DNA of 64,000 bases from Isoetes taiwanensis (Eukaryota > Streptophyta > Lycopodiopsida > Isoetales > Isoetaceae). Of the stretch, positions 28,800-41,144 are shown in pieces. Position 1 is the first letter of the stretch. Every line of letters begins with the position of its first letter. Position numbers and translations under genes: made by a program. The notes below the pieces were generated by a model. It was given only the letters and a program-made list of their open reading frames with translations, ran no database searches and was not told the DNA's origin. The stretch is taken from positions 1,797,927 to 1,861,926 of the forward strand of contig JAJEKV010000001.1 in the NCBI GenBank assembly GCA_021234155.1. Direction: 5' to 3'.

Positions 28800-30801
28800 T
28801 GGTCGCAGAAGGTAGATATTAAGCTTTCTTGTATTACGCAAACAAAGAATCGTTCGAGAAGTATATAAAAGCTCACGAGATATGCACCTTTCGCCGAAGC
28901 CTGAGGTACAGGAAACCATAGCGTAAAATGCGTAATGGTAAGGCATGTGATCTTGATGGCATATCGTGGAGTTGTTCAAATGGGGCGGACCCAAGACTTT
29001 GACTGCTATAACAAGTTTGCTGAATAATTGTGTACAGAAAGGGTTGCCAAACAGTTGGAAGATGAACTGAGTTCATCCCATTCATAAAATGGGTGACCGG
29101 AAGGATGCTTGTAACTATAGGACCATCTTAATTGGGAGTAGTTTTTCAAAACTCTTGGGCAGCCTGTTGGAGAACAAGCTTAGCACATGGGCTGAAAGCA
29201 ACGGTAAACGCTCACATTCTCAAGCGGGATTTCGAAGAGACCATAACACTTTAGATCATGCTCTTACGCTCCGGGTGCTCAAAGAGAAGGCCAAGGCACC
29301 TAACTGTGCTTTATATGCTGCTTTCATAGATTTCTCCAAGGCATTCGACACTGTTCCAAGGAAGGGATTGGGAGAAAGAATGGAGAATCTTGGTGTCCCC
29401 GCAGTAAATCGGTGCAGCCAAGCAGCTATATGAAGAGGTCCTCATTAAGCTATCTGGGGAAGACACGGTCAGAAGCACCATTGGTGTGCGCCAAGGGTGC
29501 CCTCTGTCGCCCACGTTATTTGGTATTTTTGTAGACGAGCTGGATGAATGGCTCAAATCATGCTCATTGTCAGGCACGAAACTGGGCACATACATAATTC
29601 AGTTACTTTTATATGCTGATGATGTAGTTCTATTGGCAAGTAAAAAAGATGTACTCCAGCGCCACTTAGACAGCCTGGAATCCTTCTGTGAGACAAAGCA
29701 CATGACAGTGAATACCTCTAAGTCAAAGATTATGATCTTTGGAACCAGAGACAGACCGTCATTTACATGCCAAGGGCAAGAGCTAGAAACAGTAGAAAGA
29801 TATAAATACCTTGGCCTTGTTTTCTCTTCCAAATATAGTTGGAAGGAATGCATCGCCAGAGAACAACTAATCGGGAAAGCTTGGCCTTGTACAACATGCT
29901 TTCCAAGTGTTCCAAAGCAGCTTTACATGATTGGGGGCTTAAGAGAATTTTATTTAAGTCTTTGGTGCAGACAGTAGCCCTACGGCACGCCCGTGTGGGG
30001 TCCAAACTTATCTCAGAAGCTTTGGAACCAAATCGAGCAAGTTCAAAAAGTGTTCATCCGCCATGAATTGGGTATCAAATATCAGACTCCATATGCTATC
30101 ATGCTCGCTGAGACCGGCCTGTTTCCGTTGGAGCTGGAGGCCTTATACCAGACTGTTAACTTTGTAAACAGAGTCATGGAGCAGCCACAAGACAGGCTAT
30201 CACATCTTGCGCTACTACACTCAGGCCAAGAAGGCTGGTACAGCGATGTGTTGAATTGGGCAAGCAAATGGGGATTGACGAGGGAAAATTGGCCAGATAA
30301 CAAAGTGGATGCTCGCTCCCTCTTGGAACAATTAGCAATTGACCGCCTTTGGGCCTCTCAAGGTAGCAAGATGCAACATTATGTGCAACATGTCAATCCA
30401 GCAGCTGATCATAAGAGCCAAGGGTACCTCAATGCGAATATCCCTAGGTACTTGAAAAAGTTAATGGCAAGATATAGAACCAGCTCACACAAGCTTGAGC
30501 TGGAGACTGGCAGATGGTATAAGATACCAGCCACTGAGAGAATTTGCAAACTCTGTGAGTGCATTGCATAGAAGACGAGGACCACGTATTTACTGCATGC
30601 CCTGCATATGTGGATGTTCGGGAAAAGTTTAACATTCGGGCACATGATTTTTGTTCCTTATTTGCGGCACCGTACTCATCATACCTAGACACAGGATTAT
30701 ACATCAAGGCGGTGGACGCCCACCGTTCTTTCCTCTTGAAAATGTAAACAGTTTTGTACACAGGCTCCATGGCCTCTTCAAGGCCCCAAGTGAGCAAGTT
30801 A

Positions 30802-30841
<40 letters not shown>

Positions 30842-30842
30842 T
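28800..30842 (+). mobile_element. LINE A6, plus strand, (TTA)n tail
   Basis: Plus-strand LINE most like A1. It starts in the RT N-terminal extension (NGKACDLDGI near 28930). RT blocks: CNYRTILIGSSFSKLLGSLL (about 29110-29170), FIDFSKAFDTVPRKGLGER (about 29320-29380), RQGCPLSPTLFGIFVDELDE (about 29490), QLLLYADDVVLLA (about 29600-29640). Thumb and finger region: SSHKLELETGRWYKIP, then CKLCE, then EDEDHVFTACPAYVDVREKF (about 30560-30630). The tail is about 12 TTA units at 30805-30842. At least four frame changes separate the blocks, so it is inactive and 5'-truncated. Confidence 0.87.
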
Positions 30843-31637
30843 TCTTGTAGAATTTACCCATATATGTTTATATTTATGATTTGTAATATACGGGAAGCAT
30901 CCTTTACCTTATGCCTTAATTCCGTTAGTATAAATGGCGTTTGGTATCTGATGCAATGAAGCTTGTTGCCGTTTCATAGCTCTAAATTGTTGAGTAATTT
31001 ATGGAATTTGAAGAAAATAGTGTGAGCAGGAAATTGGTACCATTGAGGCCCTGCATATTTTATATGCTATGATCGTTCTAAAATCTTCACAGTGTTCTGT
31101 TCCTCGTCGAGAGTCGTTTGGAATATTAGTGCCGCCTCGTGATAGAGGACTCGAGCATGAGTCGACCCCCGATTACCGGGCTGTCATTTCGGTCCGAACC
31201 AATCCGAGATCGGGGGCCACCCGCGCATTGATCGGCGTGAAGATGAGTAGGCAAGATTTTGCTCTAAACAATAAAAATCCACCAAAGCACCAAAGTTTTT
31301 CAAGTACCAAAATTGTTTCCTCACCACCAGCTTTAGTCTTTGCCGGTGTATAAAGTATTTTCCAAGCACAAAGTTGTTTGCACTACCTCGCCTCAAGAAC
31401 TTCCATTTCTTCTATGATGTACATTCGTTACTTTTGCAGATTTGAATACCATTTGTCCCTTTTTAGAGCAATGACAGTTGAACTTCCAGGCATGGTATTC
31501 TGACTGTAAACTCTGGTTTTCCAATAATATTTGAGATAATCAATAATAATCCCTACAACACACATTCCATCCTTGAAATGATGAACTTGGTATGCATCAT
31601 TTAGTACAATTTCTCTACCTTCAATCTTTGAGGTCAA
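30843..31637. other. No recognisable gene
   Basis: AT-rich intergenic DNA. A plus reading at 31069-31353 and a minus reading at 31428-31637 have no recognisable motif. Confidence 0.4.
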
Positions 31638-31639
31638 TC

Positions 31640-33490
31640 ATGCAGTTGTAGTGCTTAAGCTTAACAGGTGGCATGATTTGAGATACTTTCTCTCATAAAA
31701 TTATGATACGTACACCCTTCATCAACTACTCCTGTATGACTGCATCCTTCATCAACTACTCCTATTATTTCTTTCCATGATATTATGTCTCGTTCTTGCA
31801 TATTATCAAATACTTTGTGTCCCTCTGGAAGGATTCCATACTTGGCATAAGTGTACACAAGGGCATTGCATATAACCACACCAAATTCTTAACCACTTTT
31901 AATAAATTGTTATGTACATTTTGTCACACATGTATTGCTCCTACATCACCACATGCTTTCAAAACACCCAAACACGAGGCTTTTTCTGGCTTCAAACCTT
32001 CTGTTTGCATATTATTACTTGGCGAAACATAAGTTCTGCCTCATCTAAACCACCACACTTAGTATACATGTCAACAAGCATATTTCCAAGTTCAAGATCC
32101 CATTCAAAACTACTATCAATAATATAATTATGCATTTGCTATGTTCCCAGTGCTAATGCACCCCTTCAAAAGATTTAAAAATCTAACTTTATCTGGCTTT
32201 ATGCCCGTCGTGCATGCACCCGAACAAATCTAGAGCAATGGCATCCAAACCATGCACAACATATCGTCCAGTCAATGCACTCCGTGTTACTACATCATGG
32301 ATGCTCAACTTGTCAAAAACTTTATGTGCCTCATCTATGCATCCACATTTGATGTACATATCAATGAGACTGTTCCCAAGCATAAAATTTACTGTCAGTC
32401 CACATTCAATGATCTTGTTATATGCAAGCCTGCCTTGCTGTGCAGACTCTATGCAGCAGCATGCTTTCGAGACACATATAGGTAGCTATGGCTTCATGTT
32501 CCATCTTCTCGAATGTTCTGAAGCAATTTCACCATGCCCATGGCCACATATCCTGCAATTATTGCTCCCTATGATACTACGTCTCGACTGCTTAAATTGC
32601 CGAACACTGTATATATTGCCGAACACTGTATATGCTTCATCTAAACCATCGCATTTGGAATACATATAAGCTAGTGTGTTGCTAAGAACTAGATCAAGTT
32701 TTAACTGCCTTCATATCATGTACAAACATGCTAGAGCATTCCTCCAAAGACTCAAAACCTGCTAGAGCATGCCTCCAAAAGACTCTGGATCTATATGCTT
32801 CTGTAGCATTTATTCAAGCAATTGAAAAGCGCAATTGTTAAATCCATGCTGCACATAAGCTGCTACCATTGCACCCCAGATACCAAGTCGTTCTCCGCAG
32901 TAGTCACTGCAATATCACAAAATGATTTGATGAGGGTCATAGCTCATCCAATTGTAGTCAATCATGATCCTCCAGTTTGTTAAATAAGCAATGAGCTTCT
33001 TGGAGGTTCCCACATTTTGCATACATTCCAAGAAGGCTATTTTCTAGAACAATATCAGATCGAAGATGCCATCTGCTTAGCTGTTGACTGTTCATGTACT
33101 AGTCTGCCCCTTGGGAGTGCGAAAATTCATCGTGCAGGCTTTAACCATGGTGATATAAATATGTCTATTTGCTCTCCACATTCATTAGCTGCATACAAGA
33201 GTAAAGTTCATAGGCTCTTTCGTATTGCTTGAGTTGACATTGGAAGAAAGAATAGCAGATATGTGTATGAACTTGGTTTTACTACTTTGGCAAAAAGCTT
33301 GGTCCACTTCAAGTGGCCCTCCATGAGATCCAAACAGACGCATAAGATGATTGCATAGAATTTCAACTGATTCAAGTCCTTGGTAATGGGATAAGTTACC
33401 TTTCTAGTCCATATATTTTGGGCCACGAAAAGTGATGCGTTGAGCAATTTTTGGTTGCTTGGATCTTCAAGAGACCTTGTCACACCGAAC
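31640..33490 (-). pseudogene. PPR pseudogene (PLS class)
   Basis: Minus-strand remains of a pentatricopeptide-repeat protein gene, N-terminus at high coordinate. Typical repeats are readable in several frames: NHLMRLFGSHGGPLEVDQAF (about 33290-33350), VLENSLLGMYAKCGNLQEAH (about 32990-33050), MLGNSLIDMYIKCGCIDEAH followed by KVFDKLSIHDVVTRSALTG (32189-32383), and VICNALVYTYAKYGILPEGH with KVFDNMQERDIISW (about 31775-31879). Stops and frameshifts separate them throughout. A complete PPR gene lies 2.5 kb downstream on the same strand, so this is probably a dead paralogue. PPR proteins act in organelle RNA processing and editing. Confidence 0.8.
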
Positions 33491-33825
33491 ATTAGACTAT
33501 GAAGCTGATTACATGAGCAAATTTAATGAAACCAACCTCAAAGAATGCACCAAGAATTCTTCAGCTGTCAACGAAAACTGCAAAAGAAAAGGAAAAAAAT
33601 ATGGATCAGTTCGCTTCCACAGAAGTATTATTACCATTTCCAGGTTGCATTAGTTCCCTACGAAAAGCTTTGGCCATTCTTACGAAGGCTGGGGAAAAAC
33701 CCAAATGCTATCCTGCCTTGTGAAGGACGAGATCAAAAACAGAGGTTGTGTCTCTCAGGGGTATGGCAATGTCATATTATTAAGAGGAACTCAAACAATA
33801 AATAGATAATCCTAATAAAGTGTGG

Positions 33826-33960
33826 TGATTTAATTCCATATTACATGCATTTCTGAATTTCGAATTCCTACCCCGTGACATGATTTAATTCCATATTGCA
33901 TGCATTTTTGAATATCGAATTCCATGATTTAATTCCATATTACATGCATTTTTGCATTTC
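33826..33960. repeat. Three tandem copies of an AT-rich unit
   Basis: Units starting at 33826, 33881 and 33925, each beginning TGATTTAATTCCATATT and continuing with GCATGCATTT or ACATGCATTT. The first unit is longer by about 11 bases. Confidence 0.8.
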
Positions 33961-34261
33961 TTATTTTTAATAGATATGCAGTATTAAATTGTGAAGTCAG
34001 CCTGAAGCACATGCACTGATTGAGATTCGTTGTTTGGCACACAAGTCTTGAACCTTGGTATATAAGGCTAATCAAATGTTTTAAGTAGTGGCTCTCAAAG
34101 AAACAAGTTAAGCAGTCAAGATCCTTGGAAGACCTTAGTAGATCTAATATATTAATCCTAGAAATGGCATTGTAAGCAAGCACCACAATGAGGGGTTTTC
34201 TAGGTCTGATACAAATAAATAATACCAACCTGCCTATTCCAAGCTTATCTAATGACTAATT

Positions 34262-34470
34262 TCATTTATCCCCTATTACAAAGACCATATGCTCTTGAGC
34301 AGCCTTAAGTTCCAAATTCCATCTTTTAGGTAACTCTGATAGACCAGGGGCACTGAATCCAACAATAGGGAGCACTAATCTGTTAGAAAATTTTGCAGAA
34401 ACCAAAAGGGCAAGTCCAACACCCAAACTATGATCTGTGAGCAACAAAGATCTACCAGGATAGGTTGCTA
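34262..34470 (-). pseudogene. Class-3 lipase gene fragment
   Basis: Minus reading YPGRSLLLTDHSLGVGLALL followed by SAKF and VGFSAPGLSELPKRWNLEL. It matches the nucleophile-elbow region of Lipase_3 alpha/beta hydrolases (usual G-H-S-L-G-G-G), with the first Gly replaced by Asp and the second-last by Val. The catalytic Ser is kept. Nothing before or after continues the fold (the Asp/His part should follow), so it is a single-exon-sized relic. The changed elbow argues against activity. Confidence 0.5.
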
Positions 34471-34894
34471 AAGCTTGCTTTGTATATTTTCACCGGGAAT
34501 AGTAATCTAGGGTTTCATTGGCAAACATGGAGCATATGCCGAGGGTACAAAGGGAATACACGGAAATCCTTGACCAACATGTTCCGACACTGCAAAGATC
34601 CGACATTCCGCCTTCCTCGAAATTCAAAGAAGTGCCTCAAACGCAACAATCATTCGCTCACTAAAATGATGAAGGTATACATGAGCATGGGCTCCTCCGA
34701 GGAGGAGCAAGCAGAGGGAGTTTAGTGGGCGGGCTCCACCGGAGATGTTTTGAGGAGACGGGTGTGTGTAGGATTTGCGGACATGTTCCGCCAAAGGGGA
34801 TAGCCACCATCGCCAAAACACCGGTTAGCAGTTTGGTTTCCAGAGTGCCTCCCCAGAAACAGAAATGACCGCCATTTTACAACCAATAATAGGT

Positions 34895-35005
34895 TTGTAG
34901 CAGTTATTGGCACATTCTGGGCATATACTGACATATACCTGGAATATACCACAAACCCCACATGGACAAGGGTTTGCCCCCTTAGGGGCAACCCAAAAAT
35001 ATTGT
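34895..35005 (-). repeat. Dispersed repeat, copy 1
   Basis: On minus this reads GGTTGCCCCTAAGGGGGCAA, then ACCCTTGT..ATGTGGG and a TATATGxCAGxATATG region. A similar sequence lies on plus at about 61085-61185, so the two form an inverted dispersed pair. The family is not identified; it carries a short GC-rich palindrome-like core (GCCCCTAAGGGGGC). Confidence 0.65.
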
Positions 35006-35149
35006 AACAAATACTAAAGCCCCATCCTAAAATATTGCAACAATTTCTAAAGGCCCATCCTAATATGTCATCATTTGACAAAGGCAAACTTAATTTTCAT
35101 TCAAGTGCATATTTAGATCACTCTAACCACCCTAAAACTTCATCAACTA

Positions 35150-35712
35150 GACTTCAAATTCTGATATGTACAAATAAATTTGATGTTCATGCTAATTTTC
35201 ACATTGACGGTTCACTTGTACTAATAAATTTGACATTCTTGTTGATGTTCATATTGATGGTTCACCTCAAATTCTAACTAATAAATTTGACATTCTTGCT
35301 AATGTTCATATTGATGGTTCACCTCAAATTCTGATATGTACTAAAAAATTTGATGTTCTTGCTGATGTTCATGTTGATGGTTCAGAAATAACTGAGCTAA
35401 ATCTGCTTGATGCAAGAGGGATATTGTTGTCCCAACTTCTCACATCGATGCAAGAGGGATATCTTGGCTCCAACTTCTCATAGAAGGCAATGCGGACTCA
35501 TATTCATGTTGTCATAACCGATTTCCTATCCAAACTCCTATCACGTTCTATTCCACTTGACTTTCTCACTACTATTCCCGTATTAACGTGTTTGCATTGA
35601 TTTGTTTATTGGTTTACTTGTCAGTGGACAGTGGACGTTTGTCAGTGGACGTTTTTGCATTGATTTGTTTATTGGTTTACTTGTCAGTGGACGTTTGTCA
35701 GTGGACGTTTGA
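35150..35712. repeat. Cluster of short tandem duplications
   Basis: 35150-35385: about four units of roughly 65 bases sharing AATAAATTTGACATTCTTG and TTCATATTGATGGTTCAC. 35410-35480: two copies of GATGCAAGAGGGATAT with similar tails. 35588-35712: two copies of a segment starting TTTGCATTGATTTGTTTATT, with repeated GTCAGTGGACGTTT inside. There is no coding signal; the region separates the lipase relic from the PPR gene. Confidence 0.8.
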
Positions 35713-36017
35713 TGCTAAATGCAATGGCTGTTACACACTGGTGCCTTCCATTATGAAAGATTTCCACCTTTTCCATTGACAGATGTATTTCGTGCAATCT
35801 AGCCTGATATTTGTACAGGTTGTTTCCTCTTTGCTATGCTACTAGTCAAGGATTTTTTCTTCCAATTCGTTGTTAATTAGGCCTTTCCCCAGCCCACATT
35901 GATCAATTTTCTTGATAGAGCAGCTTTCAATCAAGATCCATTGGCAGGCAAGATATTCCAACGCTGAACTAGCATCAGACATGCTCTGAATCTGGATCCT
36001 GATAGTGAAGCTCAATT

Positions 36018-37718
36018 TTAGGATATTTGTTCATTCCCTCTCCCTGTTTGTTTACTCTTTTCTTCATACCTAGCATAAAGGTTAGACAGCAATATATATG
36101 GTACAGCATCTAATGGTTCTAACTCAATAATGTGTTCTGATGCATAATTTGCAAACTTTAAGCTGTCATGAAATCTAGAGGCACTAACCAGAGACGTCCA
36201 GACAATTACATCTGGTTGCAATGGCATATTATCAATGAAATCATGTGCCTCTTCTAGCCAGCCTACTCTCCCAAAAAGATCAATTGAGCATCCATAATGC
36301 TCAGTTGTTGGTGACATGCCATTTTCATTGCCCATGGAAATAAAGTAATGATGGCAATCATTTAACATCCCTCCATAATTACATGCAGAAAGAATGGCAA
36401 TGAAAGTGATATCGTCTGCCTTAGTGCCATCTAGCTGCATTGGCTGAATAAGTTGTATGGCTTCCTTACCATATCCGTGCTGAGCATATCCGGTGATCAT
36501 TGCAGTCCACGAAATGACACTCCTGAGGTGCATCCTGTCAAAAACACTCAATGCATTCCCCAAACTGCCACATTTGGTGTACATATTGACCAGGGTGCAC
36601 ATTATTTCATCTGAAAAAAAACCATTAGCAATTGCAAGACAGTGAATTATCTTCCCTCTTGTTAGAGCAGCTAGAGCTGTGCAAGCTCTCAAAATGAACA
36701 CTAATGTGAACTTATTTGGTTCAACTCCTTCTCGCTGCATCTCATGAAACCGTTGAACTGCTTTATTGCCATTTCCCTGCTGGACATAGCCTGCAATGAT
36801 AGATGTCCAAGCTATCACATTCTTGTGATTCATATGTTCAAAAACATCCAAAGCGCAGTCCATATCGCCGCATTTGGCATATGCATCAACGAGGGCATTC
36901 CAAGTAGCAGTAGTTGAACGTAATTCATTTCCTAAGTAAGAATGGATCATCTTAGTATGCTCAAAAGATGCTAGGTTCGCACATGCACTAAGCAGGCTAA
37001 TCAAAGTATATTTATCTGGCTTGAAACCCACTTTCTGCATTTTATGAAATTGTTCCAAAGCCTCTCTGCCATACCCTTCCTGTGCATATCCTGCTATGAC
37101 TGTATTCCATGAAACAATATCAGGTTTAACCCCTTTTTCCAGCATTGATTGGAAAAGACCTAAAGCTCTTTCTGCAAACCCGTGTTGAGCATGTGCAGAA
37201 ATTAGGGCATTCCATGAAAAGACATCAGGATAGATACCTTCTTTGCTCATTTGAGTGAATGTTTCGAATGCCTCTTCAACATGACCAGACTGAGCATATG
37301 TCGAAATCAATGCATTCCATGTAACTATGTCTGGCCTTAAGCCTACATCCGGCATTTTTCTAAACAAGTGGAGGGCTTCTGCATCATGCCCAAGGCTTGT
37401 ATAGGTTGCCATCATAATATTGCATGAATAAACATTCGGTTTAGAAATACATTTGAATAAACCAAAAGCGTTTTCTAGGTCACCAGACTTTCCATACATC
37501 TCGACAACAAGATTGCCCAAAAATCTATCATGTAGAAGCCCACTTCTCGTAAGATAAGCATGCATCTGCTTCCCCTTAGCCAAACCATTGGTGTCGTCCC
37601 TGCTGCATTTTCGCAATAAACTAGGAATGTCTTGCTCGCGTAGCGCATCAAAAGCTGTGGAATTGGGCTCTCGCAAATACAAGCATGCAGTTCTGTAGCT
37701 GCTACTTCTGATCTGCAT
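36018..37718 (-). CDS. PLS-class PPR protein with E1-like end, no DYW
   Basis: Single uninterrupted 566-codon frame, the best-supported intact host gene here. The ATG at 37718 is fixed by an in-frame TGA six bases upstream. About a dozen pentatricopeptide motifs of P, L and S types follow residue 45, for example IVTWNALISTYAQSGHVEEA, ATWNALVDAYAKCGDMDCAL and VISWTAMITGYAQHGYGKEA. From about residue 500 it matches the E1 extension (VIVWTSLVSASRFHD, then IELEPLDAVPYILLSNLYAR). It then stops after a short Lys/Gly-rich tail, with no E2 or DYW deaminase. The N-terminus (MQIRSSSYRTACLYLRE) is Arg/Ser-rich and could be an organelle transit peptide. Such proteins bind organelle transcripts; without DYW, any editing role would need a partner. 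Confidence 0.92.
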   Translation of the reverse strand: MQIRSSSYRTACLYLREPNSTAFDALREQDIPSLLRKCSRDDTNGLAKGKQMHAYLTRSGLLHDRFLGNLVVEMYGKSGDLENAFGLFKCISKPNVYSCNIMMATYTSLGHDAEALHLFRKMPDVGLRPDIVTWNALISTYAQSGHVEEAFETFTQMSKEGIYPDVFSWNALISAHAQHGFAERALGLFQSMLEKGVKPDIVSWNTVIAGYAQEGYGREALEQFHKMQKVGFKPDKYTLISLLSACANLASFEHTKMIHSYLGNELRSTTATWNALVDAYAKCGDMDCALDVFEHMNHKNVIAWTSIIAGYVQQGNGNKAVQRFHEMQREGVEPNKFTLVFILRACTALAALTRGKIIHCLAIANGFFSDEIMCTLVNMYTKCGSLGNALSVFDRMHLRSVISWTAMITGYAQHGYGKEAIQLIQPMQLDGTKADDITFIAILSACNYGGMLNDCHHYFISMGNENGMSPTTEHYGCSIDLFGRVGWLEEAHDFIDNMPLQPDVIVWTSLVSASRFHDSLKFANYASEHIIELEPLDAVPYILLSNLYARYEEKSKQTGRGNEQIS

Positions 37719-38059
37719 TCGTCATAACTCTTTGCTATCTTACCTATGACAGAATACAAATTAACTTAGGCTCCAAGAACGGCACAGTAACCTAAATGGG
37801 CCGCATGAAAAACAAAATAATCTCAATTTCTCTTCTCAACTTCTACGTATTTTTATGCAGAGCAGGAAGCAGAAAGAAATTTTAGGTAACTACAAATTCT
37901 TAGATCGCTAGATCGTAGCCAACGGGTTGGTGTGAGAAAGATGTTTTTTATGGATGGGGAAGCATGGCTGAAATCACATATGCGCCCATATCCGCCCGAT
38001 TAGACTCCCAAGGACTGAAAACCGGTGCCTTTTTTGGCTCCCAAAAGACTATCGGGCAT

Positions 38060-38256
38060 CTGAAATTCGCTTAAGCCAATTTGTGAAATTCGCTAAGGGG
38101 ATATTCTTTGAAGATCCAAGTTTTATGAAATTCGCTTAAGTGAATTTCAGAAGACGTCGCCAGAAAATTTTGTCAGGGTCCTGTCTGATTCCATCAGAGC
38201 ACGCCTGCGCAGGTGGTTTTTAAAAAAAAACTGAAATTCGCTTAAGCGAATTTCAG
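38060..38256. repeat. Repeated palindrome TGAAATTCGCTTAAG upstream of the PPR gene
   Basis: Copies at 38060-38082 (imperfect), 38084-38097 (half), 38125-38150 (near-perfect) and 38231-38256 (a perfect 26-base palindrome with half-site CTGAAATTCGCTT). They lie about 340-540 bases upstream of the PPR start codon. They could be promoter sites or remains of a small inverted-repeat element. Confidence 0.75.
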
Positions 38257-39889
38257 ATGTTTGTCACAGGATGAAAATCCAGCACAGCTTCCCCTGTTTT
38301 ACGCCTAATACTTACCTGTTTTTTGTCACAAGTGATTCTTTTACGTTTGAATTGGGCAAGATCCATTTTTGAGGTAGAAAAATGGCCTCAAGAATCGATT
38401 TATCATTGCCTCAGGAAAATCGAGTAGATTCAATTTCGTTTTTATTTATGGGCTATGCTATCTGACTTCTGGACTTTGACTGTGATAGTTAAGTGATTCT
38501 TCAAATGACACCGATTTCCATATTATCTTTGTTAATTGCACAAGCCTCTCTGCAAATTGCCTTTATTTCGACCTCAATCTATTAGTTTCTTCTGTTATTT
38601 GAATACAAGGCTGATTCAATCTCAATGTGTTAGTTTCTTCTGTTATTTACTTATACTACAAGTATCTGGCGGGCTGGAATTAGTTGTGTGTTTGGAGACA
38701 GATCTGCAGAGAGATAAATATCCATGCCAATTGATTGTCAGTCCAATGTGCGAATTTTTCAATAAACGGAGTTTGAATCCAAAACACATCACTATGTCTG
38801 CAATCGTGCTTACATCCGTGGGAGAGTTTTAGACCCGGCTCAAATTTTGGGCAAAGCACCGCTGCTGCATCAAGTTTTTGCCAGGTAAATCGTCCTTGGC
38901 ATGTTGATCTTCACATAGTCGTGTTCTTATGCCACCAAAAATCGTCCTTGCCATGCTTTGGATGTGAAGCCCGAGTTGTCACGGCTTAGGTTGCCGCCCT
39001 GCGTAAGAAAACCTAAGGCTAGTCTTTAGGGTAGTTTAATTTCACCTGGCCGACAAAATTTTTTTTCGGCAGAAATTCAAAAGCTTAATTTCCCTCGGAA
39101 TACCCCAATCTGGGAGCCAAAAAGGCCGCAATAAAACCTCCCCATTTTCTTCCATGGAAACCTCTCCAACTTTCCTCTGAAGCCTGGGGAGGTTTCCTGA
39201 ATGTGTGGTTTCTATCCTTCTCGGGATGACTGGCTAGTTCTTGCAGATCATGAATTTATGTGATCCTAAATATCAAAAGAAGTAAAATTTTGCTTGAGCC
39301 ATAAGGTACAAACCAAAAACATTTTTCTAAAATGTAGTTGGTCGCCATACCATTTCCAAACCTAATTCCGTTAGATCAGCTTGTTGAAAAAGGACAGGCA
39401 TCGATCATTAGTGCTCAAGATAATGATGAAAAGTTTCACTTACAAGTCCACTTTTCTTTAGCAAAGCATAAATTAGAATACCGTTGGATTGACCATATTG
39501 TTGATTGAACTGGTCTTTGTTTTTATACAGGCAAAGTCCTTTATCGATTATGCACAGGTGCATGCTTACATACGCCTGAATGCATGTTGAGCTGTCTCAT
39601 GTCCTTCCAGAATTTTCAGTTTATAGGACTATCATTCGAAGATCTTAGGGGTTGATGTCTTGAAAGTCTGGTTTGTACGAGCTGCATAAAGCATTTGTTT
39701 AGACTAGGACAAAAAAAATTAAAAGGCCAGGTGACATTGTTAACATCACTAAAGGTACATTAGAGCACAAAATGAGGCAGTTATTTTAGCTGTTTGAACA
39801 ACTGCTTAATCTAGATAAATGCTTGGCCACTATGCAATTCCCATGTTTCCCTTGATACTTTAAGTATAGTGTATTGTCTTTCATGTTTC
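38257..39889. other. No recognisable gene
   Basis: Intergenic DNA. A reading at 38536-38832 contains a short direct repeat (TTAGTTTCTTCTGTTATTT) and no motif. Two GGTTTCC-type words at 39150-39200 belong to the motif family concentrated at 42.2 kb. Confidence 0.4.
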
Positions 39890-40338
39890 ACGCGTGCTTT
39901 TGTTTTCTCCTAGGTGTTGGCAAAAACTTGGAGAAGGGTTTCTTAAAGAACGATGAAACTAAGATCGATAACAAGCAGTGCACAAGGGAAAGTCCAGTCA
40001 AACTGTCATATTCCATTGAGGAAGATCAACTGACAGAGCAGCAAGAACCTCCATTTCTTAGATCAGTAAAGCAAAAGACAAGTGATAATCTGATGGAAGC
40101 ACATGATTTTGATCATGTCCTTGTTCAGGAAACAGCAACCCTTACTGAACCCAGCAAAGATGGGATATTAGATTTTAATTTAAAGTAGAAAGATGTGGAA
40201 GATTTAAGTAGTGGCCGGGAGAAAGAATCAATAGAAGAGATATAGGAAAAGAGTCAAGTTGACAAAACTGTAGAGAAGCAGAAGACTTTGCGTGGAGCGG
40301 AACTTGGGACTGGATATGAAGAAGACTCAGATATCTGA
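39890..40338 (+). pseudogene. Decayed exon, unrecognised acidic protein
   Basis: After a pyrimidine-rich acceptor-like TTTTCTCCTAG at about 39913, a plus frame reads VGKNLEKGFLKNDETKIDNK and continues hydrophilic and acidic (SIEEDQLTEQQEPPFLRSVK) to a TAG at 40186. It stays open again beyond that, with a second stop near 40242. Composition and the splice-like start suggest a large exon of a low-complexity nuclear protein with two later stops. The family is not recognised. Confidence 0.35.
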
Positions 40339-41144
40339 ATGTTGGCTATATAACGTAACTCAAGAAAAGGTAATCATATCTCTGAGATTATCTTGTGGTC
40401 TTATCACGAACATGTCTTTAAAATGGACTGACTTTGTAAAAGTAGCTTAAATAGCAATGAATGTTGCTGCTATGGCAAATAAGTCGGTCTTGTAATTTAT
40501 TATATGAGAAAGATCTTTTACAATTCCCTTTTTTTATTGATAAAAACAGAGTAAAAAATCACCAGTTCTTGAAAGAGCTCATTTTATATACATTGGCAGT
40601 GGTGCATTGACTTCATAGGAACATATAGGGCTAGTTGCAGCGAAGCATTACATACAATCCATCCCTTACTATATAACAAATTAGCATCTCATGTTTTTGG
40701 ATCATGGAGGGAGGTAAGGATTAATAGTTGTTTTCCGATATTTGCCCCTTCCATCCTTAAGAATCTTCTGAGTGAAAAGATTAAGCCAAGAAGTGCAATA
40801 ATGTTTTGAAAGACCTTCAAGGATAGACAATGCAACATCCTCTAATTTTGCTACTGCAATTTAAAAGTTTTTATAAGGATCAAGAATACATCTCTTATTG
40901 AATATCATTATCTCCATCATAAGCAAATCTATCCATCCTAGCTCATGCCTGTAAACGGTATACTCTAGGTATATGTTAGTATATACTGGATATTCTGTGT
41001 GACTGGCCTAAACCTCTTGCAGGCAATTTGCCCGTACCTCTCCATTGTTGTGGAAACCTCCACCGATTAGAGGACTTACATTTTAGTTGCCTAGATGCAG
41101 GCAAAGGAATAGAAAGATACACAACAGATATCCCATATGTAATG

